A DNA stretch of 64,000 nucleotides from Paramagnetospirillum magneticum AMB-1 (GTDB lineage: Bacteria > Pseudomonadota > Alphaproteobacteria > Rhodospirillales > Magnetospirillaceae), in the NCBI RefSeq assembly GCF_000009985.1, contig NC_007626.1, forward strand, positions 2,292,104 through 2,356,103. The letters are read 5' to 3'. A program made the position numbers and the translations under genes. Shown here one piece after another: positions 32,372-39,891 of this stretch (position 1 is its first letter; each line of letters begins with the position of its first letter). The notes under the pieces were generated by a model. The model worked only from the letters and a program-made list of their open reading frames with translations, was not told the DNA's origin and ran no database searches.

Positions 32372-32886
32372 GCCGTGCCCCTGATTTTGGGGCGGTGAAG
32401 ACCTCCGCCGAGTTGCTCTCCGTCGCGCGAGCGATGGAAGAGCGCTCGGCGGAGCGCTACCGCGAACTGGCCGAAGCGTTCGAGGCGTCGTGCAACAACC
32501 CCGACACCGCCGAAGCCTTCGCGGAACTGGCCGACATGGAAGAACGGCACGCCGCCGACTTCCCGACCACAATCGGTCCCCGGCCCGACACCGTGCCGTG
32601 GGGAGAGGATGATCCCGAGATCGCCGACCCCGACGCCGTTCACTATCTGATGTGGCCCTGGCACGCCTTCGATCTGGCCCTTCGCCACGAGCAGGACACC
32701 CTGGCCCTGTTCGAAGCCCTGGCGGACAAGTCCCCCTTCGCCGATGTCCGGGCCGAGGCCCTGACCCTGGTGGAGCGCGAGAAGGGCCATGTGCGCGTCA
32801 TGCAGGCCCGGCGCGACGAACTGCCCGTGCCTCCTGACGATTGGGAATACGACGACGACGATCCCAACTGGGAAGCCGGAGACTGA
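32368..32886 (+). CDS. Ferritin-like diiron protein (rubrerythrin-type helical domain)
   Basis: The 172-residue all-helical protein has two E-x-x-H sites (E58-H61 and E138-H141) plus candidate bridging Glu residues in helices one and three (E24/E25, E108). That is the four-helix diiron pattern of rubrerythrin and ferritin-like proteins. There is no C-terminal rubredoxin domain; the tail is very acidic (DDDDPNWEAGD). The TTG start overlaps the korB stop (TTGA); a GTG at 32395 is an alternative. Position in the kor operon suggests protection of oxygen-sensitive enzymes or iron supply, by inference. Confidence 0.75.
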   Translation: MSRAPDFGAVKTSAELLSVARAMEERSAERYRELAEAFEASCNNPDTAEAFAELADMEERHAADFPTTIGPRPDTVPWGEDDPEIADPDAVHYLMWPWHAFDLALRHEQDTLALFEALADKSPFADVRAEALTLVEREKGHVRVMQARRDELPVPPDDWEYDDDDPNWEAGD

Positions 32887-32888
32887 CC

Positions 32889-33287
32889 ATGCATACGACC
32901 ATCCTGCCCGAGGGCTGGGACAAGCCGATCGGTTACGCCAACGGCATCCTGGCCCAAAAGGGCAGGATGCTCGCCCTGGCCGGACAAGTGGGCTGGAACG
33001 CCAGCCAAGTGTTCGAAAGCGAGGACATCGTCCCCCAATTCGAACAGGCCCTGAAGAATATCCTCGATATTCTGAACACCGCCGGCGGCAAGCCGGAACA
33101 CATCATCCGCATCACCGCCTTTTGCATCGACAAGCCGCGCTACCTCGCCGTCCGCAAGGAATTGGGCGCCATCTGGCGCAAGCTCATGGGGAACCACTAC
33201 CCGGCCATGAGCATGATCTTCGTCGCCGATCTCCTCGATCACCCGGCTAAGATCGAACTGGAAGCCACGGCGGTTATTCCGGACTGA
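32889..33287 (+). CDS. RidA/YjgF/UK114-family protein
   Basis: The 132-residue protein has the family length and pattern: NGILAQKGRMLALAGQVGWN, FEQALKNILDILNTAGGKPEHIIRITAF, and YPAMSMIFVADLLDHPAKIELEATAV. RidA proteins hydrolyse reactive enamines and imines, but family members in degradation clusters may act on other substrates. It starts 3 bp after the ferritin-like gene, so it belongs to the korAB operon. The start at 32889 is chosen because upstream residues are shadows of the previous gene. Confidence 0.85.
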   Translation: MHTTILPEGWDKPIGYANGILAQKGRMLALAGQVGWNASQVFESEDIVPQFEQALKNILDILNTAGGKPEHIIRITAFCIDKPRYLAVRKELGAIWRKLMGNHYPAMSMIFVADLLDHPAKIELEATAVIPD

Positions 33288-33805
33288 GGCGGCTGTTATT
33301 CTGCGCCATTTCGTCTTGTCATCCTGAGCAAAGCGAAGCCGCCGTGCCAGGGGCGGGCGTTCCGCCCGCTTCAAGGAAGCGAAGGGACACGTCCCTTCGC
33401 GCATCCCTATTGTGTGCTGAGACACGCGAAGGGATGAGGCTCGCCGTGCCCTTTCCCTCTCATTCCTTTTCTTGAACCCGACCCAGAACGTCATCTTCCA
33501 TGGACGTTTGCCTCGCGCAGGATGTCTTCGGTCAAGGGTGTGCGGGCGATATCAAGGTCCATCTTCTCGGCCGGGACGAACAGCTCGTAGCGCTCGGCCT
33601 CAATGATCTCGACGTCGGACATATCCTTCATAGGGATGAGGATATCGTGTCCCAGGACAATTCAAAAGGACCGGGATGCGCGAAGGGACGAGTCCCTTCG
33701 CACCTTCATAACGGAAGCGGGGCCGGCAGTCGGGCAACTGCCGGCCCCTTCGGGCGGGTCGGGAACGGGAAGGGCGACCCGCCGAGTCTGGCAGGGTAGG
33801 GGGGG
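33288..33805. repeat. Repeat-rich intergenic region with paired identical hairpins
   Basis: Over 518 bp there are two copies of the stem GCGAAGGGAC/GTCCCTTCGC (33379-33400 and 33680-33701), a GCGGGCG/CGCCCGC stem at 33353-33369, and a perfect 12-bp stem GGGGCCGGCAGT/ACTGCCGGCCCC at 33719-33748 that may end the GNAT transcript. TGTCATCCTGAGCAAAGCGAAG (about 33317) resembles a widespread bacterial intergenic repeat. A doubtful 46-residue ORF lies on the minus strand. Confidence 0.6.
33491..33631 (-). CDS. Possible 46-residue protein inside the repeat region
   Basis: The minus-strand frame reads MKDMSDVEIIEAERY, then ELFVPAEKMDLDIARTPLTE, and ends DILREANVHGR. The composition looks like real protein rather than a GC shadow, but there is no ribosome-binding site before the first ATG and the second ATG has AAGG too close. 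The frame is closed by TGA 42 bp upstream. It may be the tail of a decayed gene between two repeat stems. I do not recognise a family. Confidence 0.3.
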   Translation of the reverse strand: MKDMSDVEIIEAERYELFVPAEKMDLDIARTPLTEDILREANVHGR

Positions 33806-34786
33806 TTACCCGAGCCGACGCTGGAAGATCAGACGCTGGGACGGCTTGAAGCCGCAACGGGCGAGGAAGCCCATCAGGTCGAAGCTGTCCCAGGCCAACT
33901 GGGTCTGAACCTTTTCCACGCCGAGCGACGACAGATTGGTGAGCAACTGGCTCATCATGGCGCGGCCGACGCTGTGGCGGGCATAGGCGGGGTCGACGCC
34001 GATGGTGTCGAGGACGGCGGTGGTCTGGGCGCGGCCGAATTCACCGTATTCGGTACGGGCCATGACGAAGCCGGCGAACAGGTTGTCGATCTCGGCGACC
34101 AGGGAGACGCGCACGCCGGATTCCTTGGTCACTTCGGCGATCTTGCGGGTGTAGTAGGTCGAGCGGTCACGGCGGGTGACCTTGCGGTCTACCGAGACGA
34201 TGAAGGGGTAGTCGGCCTCGGTCAGCGAGCGCACGGGAACGCGGTCGCGCGACAGGGCGGCATAGTCGTCGCCGGAGGGATCGGACAGGTCGACTTCGTC
34301 GCTGTCACGGACCTGCTGGGCCAGGGGGGCCTCGAAATCGGAGACGTTGTCGGTGGTGCGTTCCAGCACCAGGCGCGGCGCCAGTTCGAAGCCGGCGGAC
34401 TGGAAGAAGCGGGTGATGCCGTGTTCGGTCCAGTCGGCCTGGCTGACCAGTTCCTTGACGCCGCGCTTTTTCAGCGCTTCCTCCAGGGCGGCCAGCAGCT
34501 TGCGGCCCAGGCCCTGGCCCCGCTGGTCGGGGTCGATGCCGATGGTGTCGAGCACGCCGACGGGGCCGGCGCCGCCGAACTCTCCGTCCAGGATATGGGC
34601 GTAGGCATAGCCCTTGAGCACCGGCCCGTCGGCGGCGGTCAGGGTGACGAAGCTGGCCGGCTCGGCGGTGACGGCCGCCAGGCGCTTTTCATGGTAATTG
34701 CGGCGCGGCTTGCCGGTCAGGCGGCGATCCAGCTCGATAACGCGCTCCAGGTCGGCGGCAGCGATGTCGCGGATGGTGGTGCTCAT
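33806..34786 (-). CDS. Tandem GNAT-family N-acetyltransferase
   Basis: The 326-residue protein has two GNAT domains. The first (about 1-150) has LDTIGIDPDQRGQGLGRKLLAAL, with an intact acetyl-CoA loop (QRGQGLG). The second (about 180-326) has LDTIGVDPAYARHSVGRAMMSQL, whose loop (ARHSVG) is degenerate, so it may be structural. Acetyltransferases accompany aromatic-degradation genes elsewhere (BadL in Rhodopseudomonas), but orthology is not claimed. ATG 34786 is taken as the start. It is divergent from the SDR gene; a palindrome overlaps its probable -10 (TTGACC, 16 bp, TATTAT). Confidence 0.8.
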   Translation of the reverse strand: MSTTIRDIAAADLERVIELDRRLTGKPRRNYHEKRLAAVTAEPASFVTLTAADGPVLKGYAYAHILDGEFGGAGPVGVLDTIGIDPDQRGQGLGRKLLAALEEALKKRGVKELVSQADWTEHGITRFFQSAGFELAPRLVLERTTDNVSDFEAPLAQQVRDSDEVDLSDPSGDDYAALSRDRVPVRSLTEADYPFIVSVDRKVTRRDRSTYYTRKIAEVTKESGVRVSLVAEIDNLFAGFVMARTEYGEFGRAQTTAVLDTIGVDPAYARHSVGRAMMSQLLTNLSSLGVEKVQTQLAWDSFDLMGFLARCGFKPSQRLIFQRRLG

Positions 34787-34888
34787 GAACTCGCGAACCT
34801 CCCTCTCGTGGGTCCACCGGTCTGGTTTGGGGTGGGTGCCGGGTCTTGACGGCATCCCTCGGCGGGCGGTACCCTGTTAAATGAATAA

Positions 34889-34908
34889 TTCGGTACTATA
34901 ATACCGAA
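34889..34908. promoter_or_regulatory. Palindromic operator overlapping divergent promoters of the GNAT and SDR genes
   Basis: TTCGGTA-CTATAA-TACCGAA is a perfect inverted repeat. It contains TATAAT (34897-34902), a consensus -10 for the SDR gene, and on the other strand TATTAT, 16 bp from TTGACC, for the GNAT gene. A protein bound here would block both. A related site lies upstream of had (29553-29573). Confidence 0.7.
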
Positions 34909-34938
34909 ATCAAATCGGCGGTCAAGAGGAGCGTTGTC

Positions 34939-35646
34939 ATGAAGTGGGAGTTTCCTGGACGGGTGGCGGTGGTCACCGGTGGAATGCGCGGAATCGGGCG
35001 CACCATCGCCGATGGTCTGCTGGCCGGAGGTGCCGAGGTGCACGTCTTCGACCGCGAGGCCGGGGAATTGCCCCAGGGCATGACGGCCCATGCGGTGGAC
35101 GTCTCCAACTCGGACTCCGTCAACGCCGCCTTCGCGGCCATCGGCAAGCCGGTACACCTGCTGGTCAACAATGCCGGCATCACCCGCGACCGCACGCTGC
35201 TCAAGATGAGCGACGAGGAATGGGGCTCGGTGCTCACGGTGAACCTGACCAGCGCCTTCAACACCATCCGCGCCGCCGGCCCCGGCATGGTGCAGGCGGG
35301 GGTGGGACGCATCGTCAACATGATTTCCATCAACGGGTTGCGCGGCAAGATGGGCCAGGGCAACTATGCCGCCTCCAAGGCCGGCATGGTGGGCCTGACC
35401 AAGACGGCGGCCAAGGAGCTGGGCTCCAAGGGCGTGACCTGCAACGCGGTGGCGCCCGGCATGGTGCTGACCGAGATGACGCTCAAGCTGGATCAGCAGT
35501 TCCGCGACAAGGCCCTGGCCGAGGCGGCGCTCTCCATCCTGCCCGACACCACCGACATCGCCAACGCCGTGCTGTTCCTGCTGTCGGACGCGGCCCGCTG
35601 CATCACCGGCGAGGTGATCAAGGTGGATTCGGGACAGTATATCTGA
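34939..35646 (+). CDS. Short-chain dehydrogenase/reductase (FabG-like)
   Basis: The 235-residue SDR has the NAD(P)-binding VAVVTGGMRGIGRTIADGL, LLVNNAGITRD, the catalytic Ser in NMISINGLRG, and YAASKAG with the catalytic Tyr and Lys. The C-terminal DTTDIANAVLFLLSDAARCITGEVIKVDSGQYI is FabG-like. It could be a 3-hydroxyacyl-CoA dehydrogenase for 3-hydroxypimelyl-CoA, which fits its shared operator with had, or an ordinary 3-oxoacyl-ACP reductase. Sequence alone does not decide. AGAGGAG precedes the ATG. Confidence 0.88.
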   Translation: MKWEFPGRVAVVTGGMRGIGRTIADGLLAGGAEVHVFDREAGELPQGMTAHAVDVSNSDSVNAAFAAIGKPVHLLVNNAGITRDRTLLKMSDEEWGSVLTVNLTSAFNTIRAAGPGMVQAGVGRIVNMISINGLRGKMGQGNYAASKAGMVGLTKTAAKELGSKGVTCNAVAPGMVLTEMTLKLDQQFRDKALAEAALSILPDTTDIANAVLFLLSDAARCITGEVIKVDSGQYI

Positions 35647-35677
35647 GGGCGGGGGCGGCCGTCCCGGCCGCCTTTCT

Positions 35678-36988
35678 TCACATCCCCAAAGTCCCGGTCT
35701 CCCTTGACACCAGGATCTTGTCGATGCGCCGCCCGTCCATGTCCACCACCTCGAAGCGCCAGCCGTCCCTGATGAAGTGGTCGCCGGCCGACGGGATGGT
35801 GCGGACCTGGGACAGGATGAACCCGGCGGCGGTGGTGTAGTCGCCGCCGCCTTCCTTCATCACCCGGCAGCCCAGCCGCTCGGCGGCCAGATCCACCGCC
35901 ACGTCGCCGTCCATCAGCCAGGAGCCGTCCTCCCGCTCGGTGATGGTGCCCTGGTATTCCTCGCCGTGTTCGGACAAGGTGCCGAGGATCGAGCCCAGGA
36001 TGTCGGCGGCGGTGACGATGCCCTCGACGCTGCCGTATTCGTCCACCACCAGCGCCATGTGGATGTCCGACTGTTTCAGAACATCCAGAACGTGCAGCGC
36101 GGGGGCGTTGTCGTGCACCACCGCCAGCACCTTGACGGCCGCCGCGACGTCCACCGGGCGCTGGTCGATGGCGGCGTTGAGGAGGTCCTTGGCCTGGACC
36201 ACGCCCAGTGTCTCGTCGAGGCCGCCCCGGCAGACCGGCAGGCGGGAATGGGGGCAGTCGCGCAGCGTCTTCAGGATATCGTCGGCATCCCAGTCGAGAT
36301 CGATCCAGACCATGTTGGCGCGGGGTGTCATGATTCCCCGGATGCGGCGGTCGCCAAAGCGCATGACGCCGGAGATCATCTCCTCTTCCTCCGGCTCGAA
36401 GACACCGCTTTCGGTACCTTCGGCGATCATGGCCCGCACTTCCTCCTCGGTGACGGCGTGATCATCCGACCGGCGGATTCCCAGCATGCGGATCACGGCA
36501 TGGCTGGACCCTTCCAGCAGCCAGATCAGCGGCGAGGTCAGGCGGGCCACCATGGCCATGGGCCGCGCCACCCGCTCGGCGATGCCCTCGGGATTGGCCA
36601 GGGCGATGTGCTTTGGCACCAGTTCGCCGACGATCAGCGAGGCATAGGTGATGGCGCCCACGACCAGGGCGATGGCGACGCCCGGCGCCACTGACGCCGC
36701 CACGGGAAATTCCGCCGCGATCCAGGCTCCCAACTGTTCGGCCAGGGTGGCGCCGGAATAGGCGCCGGCCAGCACGCCCACCAGGGTGATGCCGATCTGC
36801 ACCGAGGACAGGAAGCGGGTGGGGTTGTCGGCCAGGTCCAGGGCTGCCCGGGCTCCCTTGCTGCCCTCGGCGGCCAGGGTGGCCAGCCGGGCGCGGCGGG
36901 CGGAGACGATGGCCAGTTCGGACATGGCGAAGCAGCCGTTGAGGACAACCAGGGCGATGATCACGGCAATTTCGAAAGCGAGGCGCAT
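35678..36988 (-). CDS. CorC/HlyC-family membrane protein (DUF21-CBS-CorC_HlyC)
   Basis: The 436-residue protein has an N-terminal DUF21 membrane domain with about four helices (residues 1-180; starts LAFEIAVIIALVVLNGCFAMSE), a CBS pair (about 205-335; MTPRANMVWIDLD and VVDEYGSVEGIVTAADILG) and a C-terminal CorC_HlyC domain (about 350-430). Family members are linked to Mg2+/Co2+ transport or efflux; the acidic FEPEEEEMI linker precedes the first CBS. ATG 36988 gives the correct DUF21 start. Confidence 0.9.
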   Translation of the reverse strand: MRLAFEIAVIIALVVLNGCFAMSELAIVSARRARLATLAAEGSKGARAALDLADNPTRFLSSVQIGITLVGVLAGAYSGATLAEQLGAWIAAEFPVAASVAPGVAIALVVGAITYASLIVGELVPKHIALANPEGIAERVARPMAMVARLTSPLIWLLEGSSHAVIRMLGIRRSDDHAVTEEEVRAMIAEGTESGVFEPEEEEMISGVMRFGDRRIRGIMTPRANMVWIDLDWDADDILKTLRDCPHSRLPVCRGGLDETLGVVQAKDLLNAAIDQRPVDVAAAVKVLAVVHDNAPALHVLDVLKQSDIHMALVVDEYGSVEGIVTAADILGSILGTLSEHGEEYQGTITEREDGSWLMDGDVAVDLAAERLGCRVMKEGGGDYTTAAGFILSQVRTIPSAGDHFIRDGWRFEVVDMDGRRIDKILVSRETGTLGM

Positions 36989-37134
36989 GGGGTGATGATG
37001 CCTGATTCCCCCCACGGGGCAATCATGGTTTCTCCGCTCCCCCCTGACCGGGGTGGTGCGCGCGATCCGAAGCGATTGCCGCTGATGGGATTTCGGTCTA
37101 CCGTCAGGGGGTGACATTCCGGCAGGGGGGGATC

Positions 37135-37569
37135 ATGAGATTGCGGATTCCGGCTTTGGCCGCGTGCGGCATTCTGCTGGGGGCCTGCCTCGGCCCATCA
37201 TGGGCGGACGAGACGGCCAAGTCGTCGCCCAGCATCACCGCCACTTACGTCAAGGGCGCCATCAGCGGAAGCAAGCAGTACCTCCGCAGCTACCTTGCCA
37301 TCAATCCCGACTGTTCCAGCTTGGGATTAGCCAAGGTGACGGTGGCGACCGAGCCCGAGCACGGACAGGTGATCGTGGAGAATGGCGAGGCCTATCCTGA
37401 TTTCGACAAGGACAATGTCCGCGTTCGCTGCAATGACCGCAAGGTTCCCGCCGTGCTGATTTACTACCAGTCCGAGTCGGGCTTCACCGGCGCGGATCGC
37501 ATGGTCCTGGATACGGTGATGGCCAGCGGCATGTTCTACCGGCACGAGTTCACCATCAACGTCCGTTAG
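37135..37569 (+). CDS. Secreted or lipoprotein-type hypothetical protein
   Basis: The 144-residue protein has an N-terminal signal (MRLRIPALAACGILLGACLG). LGAC looks like a lipobox, but SWA-DE further on could equally be a signal-peptidase I site. The mature part has SAISG-like strands, a VATEPEHGQVIVENGEAYPD segment and YYQSESGFTGADRMVLD, resembling small beta-sandwich periplasmic proteins. I do not recognise a family. GGGGGG precedes the ATG. Confidence 0.65.
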   Translation: MRLRIPALAACGILLGACLGPSWADETAKSSPSITATYVKGAISGSKQYLRSYLAINPDCSSLGLAKVTVATEPEHGQVIVENGEAYPDFDKDNVRVRCNDRKVPAVLIYYQSESGFTGADRMVLDTVMASGMFYRHEFTINVR

Positions 37570-37596
37570 CACGCTTCACATAATCGCCACAATGCG

Positions 37597-37626
37597 GGGC
37601 CATCCTGATCATGCCCAGGATGGCCC
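37597..37626 (+). terminator. Hairpin after the secreted protein gene
   Basis: GGGCCATCCTG and CAGGATGGCCC pair perfectly over an 8-nt loop, 28 bp after the stop at 37569. The following TGTTGCTGTTG is not a clean T-run, so termination may be weak. The rest of 37627-37717 shows nothing more than a possible TTGTTA -35 at about 37660. Confidence 0.5.
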
Positions 37627-37717
37627 TGTTGCTGTTGCGCGCAAGGGGAAGCAAAGGGTTTTGTTAAGAACCATTCGCTACACTGTATGCCAGGGAAGCA
37701 GGCGAAAGGACGACGCC

Positions 37718-37864
37718 ATGTGGTCTTTCCTCTCCGATACAACCTTGTCGGGCCGACTGGCCCCCGAAGGCGTGCCGATTTCTCAGGCGCGCATGACAGG
37801 TTCGCGGAAATTCTCCATCTCCCCTGATGAATTCCGCCGGGATGATCCAAACATAAGGAAGTGA
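37718..37864 (+). CDS. Possible 48-residue protein upstream of prkA
   Basis: ATG 37718 has AAAGGA 8 nt upstream and opens a 48-codon frame beginning MWSFLSDTTLSGRLAPEGV and ending RRDDPNIRK, closing 31 bp before prkA. It is hydrophilic, with no domain. It may be a small regulator or leader peptide of the prkA operon, or a chance frame. Confidence 0.35.
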   Translation: MWSFLSDTTLSGRLAPEGVPISQARMTGSRKFSISPDEFRRDDPNIRK

Positions 37865-37895
37865 CAGGTCTGACCCTCTTTCATGGAGTGACGAT

Positions 37896-39842
37896 ATGCC
37901 CAGCAATGACGATATCTTCACCCGATACTCGCGAGCCTACGAGGGTCGCAAGGACGTGGAGTTCAGCCTTCTGGAATATCTGGAGGGCTGCCGCGACGAC
38001 CCCATGATGTACGCCTCGGCGGCCGAGCGCATGATCGCCGCCATCGGCGAGCCCGAGGTGATCGACACCGCCAAGGATGCGCGGCTGTCCCGGGTCTTCA
38101 TGAACCGCACCATCAAGGTCTACCCCGCCTTCTCGGATTTCTACGGGATGGAGGAGACCATTGAGCGCATCGTCGGCTACTTCCGCCACGCCGCCCAAGG
38201 GCTGGAGGAGCGCAAGCAGATCCTCTACCTGCTGGGCCCGGTGGGCGGCGGCAAGTCGTCCCTGGCCGAGAAGCTGAAGGCGCTGATGGAGGTTCACCCC
38301 ATCTACGTGCTGAAGGCCGGCAAGGAGACCAGCCCGCTGTTCGAAAGCCCGCTGGGCCTGTTCGATCCGGAGGGCATGGGGCCGATGCTGCTGGACAAGT
38401 ACGGCATCCCCCGGCGCCGTCTGCCCGGCCTGATGAGCCCGTGGGCGGTGAAAAGGCTGGAGGAATTCGGCGGCGACATCTCCAAGTTCAAGGTCGCCAA
38501 GATGTACCCCTCGCGCCTGAAGCAGATCGCCGTGTCCAAGGCGGAGCCGGGTGACGAGAACAATCAGGACATCTCCACCCTGGTGGGCAAGGTCGATATC
38601 CGCAAGCTGGAGATGTTCAGCCAGAACGACCCCGACGCCTATTCCTTCTCGGGCGGCTTGAACCGCTGCACCCAGGGGCTGCTCGAATTCGTCGAGATGT
38701 TCAAGGCGCCCATCAAGATGCTGCACCCGCTGCTGACCGCGACGCAGGAGAGCAACTACATCGGCTCGGAGAATATCGGCGCCATGCCCTTCCTCGGCAC
38801 GGTGCTGGCGCATTCCAACGAGGCGGAGTGGCAGACCTTCAAGAACAACCGCAACAACGAGGCCTTCATCGACCGCATCTGCGTCATCAAGGTGCCCTAT
38901 TGCCTGCGGGTCGCCGAGGAGCAGAAGATCTACGACAAGCTGATCGACACCTCCGAACTGGCCAACGCCCCGTGCGCCCCCGGCACGCTGGAAATGCTGT
39001 CGCGCTTCTCGGTGCTGTCGCGCATGAAGGAACACGAGAACTCCAACCTCTATTCCAAGATGCGGGTCTATGACGGCGAGAACGTCAAGGAGACCGATCC
39101 CAAGGCCAAGCCCATGCAGGAGTACAAGGACGCCGCCGGGGTGGACGAGGGCATGGACGGCATCTCCACCCGCTTCGCCTTCAAGGTGCTGTCGTCCACC
39201 TATAATTACGACACCCACGAGGTCTCGGCCGATCCGGTGCACCTGATGTACGTGCTGGAGCAGTCCATCAAGCGCGAGCAGTTCCCCGAGGACACCGAGA
39301 AGAAATACCTGGAGTTCATCAAGGGCGAACTGGCGCCGCGCTATGCCGAGTTCATCGGCAACGAGATCCAGAAGGCCTATCTGGAAAGCTATCACGATTA
39401 CGGCCAGAACCTGTTCGACCGCTATGTGGATTACGCCGATGCCTGGATCGAGGATCAGGACTTCAAGGACCCCGATACCGGCCAGTTGCTCAACCGCGAC
39501 CTGCTGAACCAGGAACTGTCCAAGATCGAGAAGCCCGCCGGCATCGCCAACCCCAAGGACTTCCGCAATGAGGTGGTGAAGTTTGCGCTGCGCTCGCGTG
39601 CCGCCAACGGTGGCAAGTCGCCGTCCTGGACCTCCTACGAGAAGATCCGGGAAGTGATCGAGCGGCGCATGTTCAGCCAGGTGGAGGAATTGCTGCCCGT
39701 CATCAGCTTCGGCTCCAAGAAGGACTCGGATTCCGAGAAGAAGCACTCGGAATTCGTCGAGCGCATGATGAGCCGCGGCTACACCGAACGCCAGGTCCGC
39801 CGGCTGGTGGAATGGTACATGCGGGTCAAGCAGGCGGGGTGA
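37896..39842 (+). CDS. prkA: PrkA-type serine protein kinase (YeaG)
   Basis: The 648-residue protein has an N-terminal AAA domain with Walker A YLLGPVGGGKSSLAEKLK (about residue 107) and a C-terminal PrkA kinase-like domain (about 400-640; YLEFIKGELAPRYAEFIGNE). PrkA/YeaG works with YeaH and is induced by stress and starvation in enterics. Whether it is chiefly an AAA protease/chaperone or a kinase is still debated. GGAG precedes the ATG. It heads the conserved prkA-yeaH-spoVR set. Confidence 0.95.
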   Translation: MPSNDDIFTRYSRAYEGRKDVEFSLLEYLEGCRDDPMMYASAAERMIAAIGEPEVIDTAKDARLSRVFMNRTIKVYPAFSDFYGMEETIERIVGYFRHAAQGLEERKQILYLLGPVGGGKSSLAEKLKALMEVHPIYVLKAGKETSPLFESPLGLFDPEGMGPMLLDKYGIPRRRLPGLMSPWAVKRLEEFGGDISKFKVAKMYPSRLKQIAVSKAEPGDENNQDISTLVGKVDIRKLEMFSQNDPDAYSFSGGLNRCTQGLLEFVEMFKAPIKMLHPLLTATQESNYIGSENIGAMPFLGTVLAHSNEAEWQTFKNNRNNEAFIDRICVIKVPYCLRVAEEQKIYDKLIDTSELANAPCAPGTLEMLSRFSVLSRMKEHENSNLYSKMRVYDGENVKETDPKAKPMQEYKDAAGVDEGMDGISTRFAFKVLSSTYNYDTHEVSADPVHLMYVLEQSIKREQFPEDTEKKYLEFIKGELAPRYAEFIGNEIQKAYLESYHDYGQNLFDRYVDYADAWIEDQDFKDPDTGQLLNRDLLNQELSKIEKPAGIANPKDFRNEVVKFALRSRAANGGKSPSWTSYEKIREVIERRMFSQVEELLPVISFGSKKDSDSEKKHSEFVERMMSRGYTERQVRRLVEWYMRVKQAG

Positions 39843-39891
39843 GGCAAGGGCCAGGGCCAGGGCCAGGATCAAAGGCGATCGAGGGACGAGA

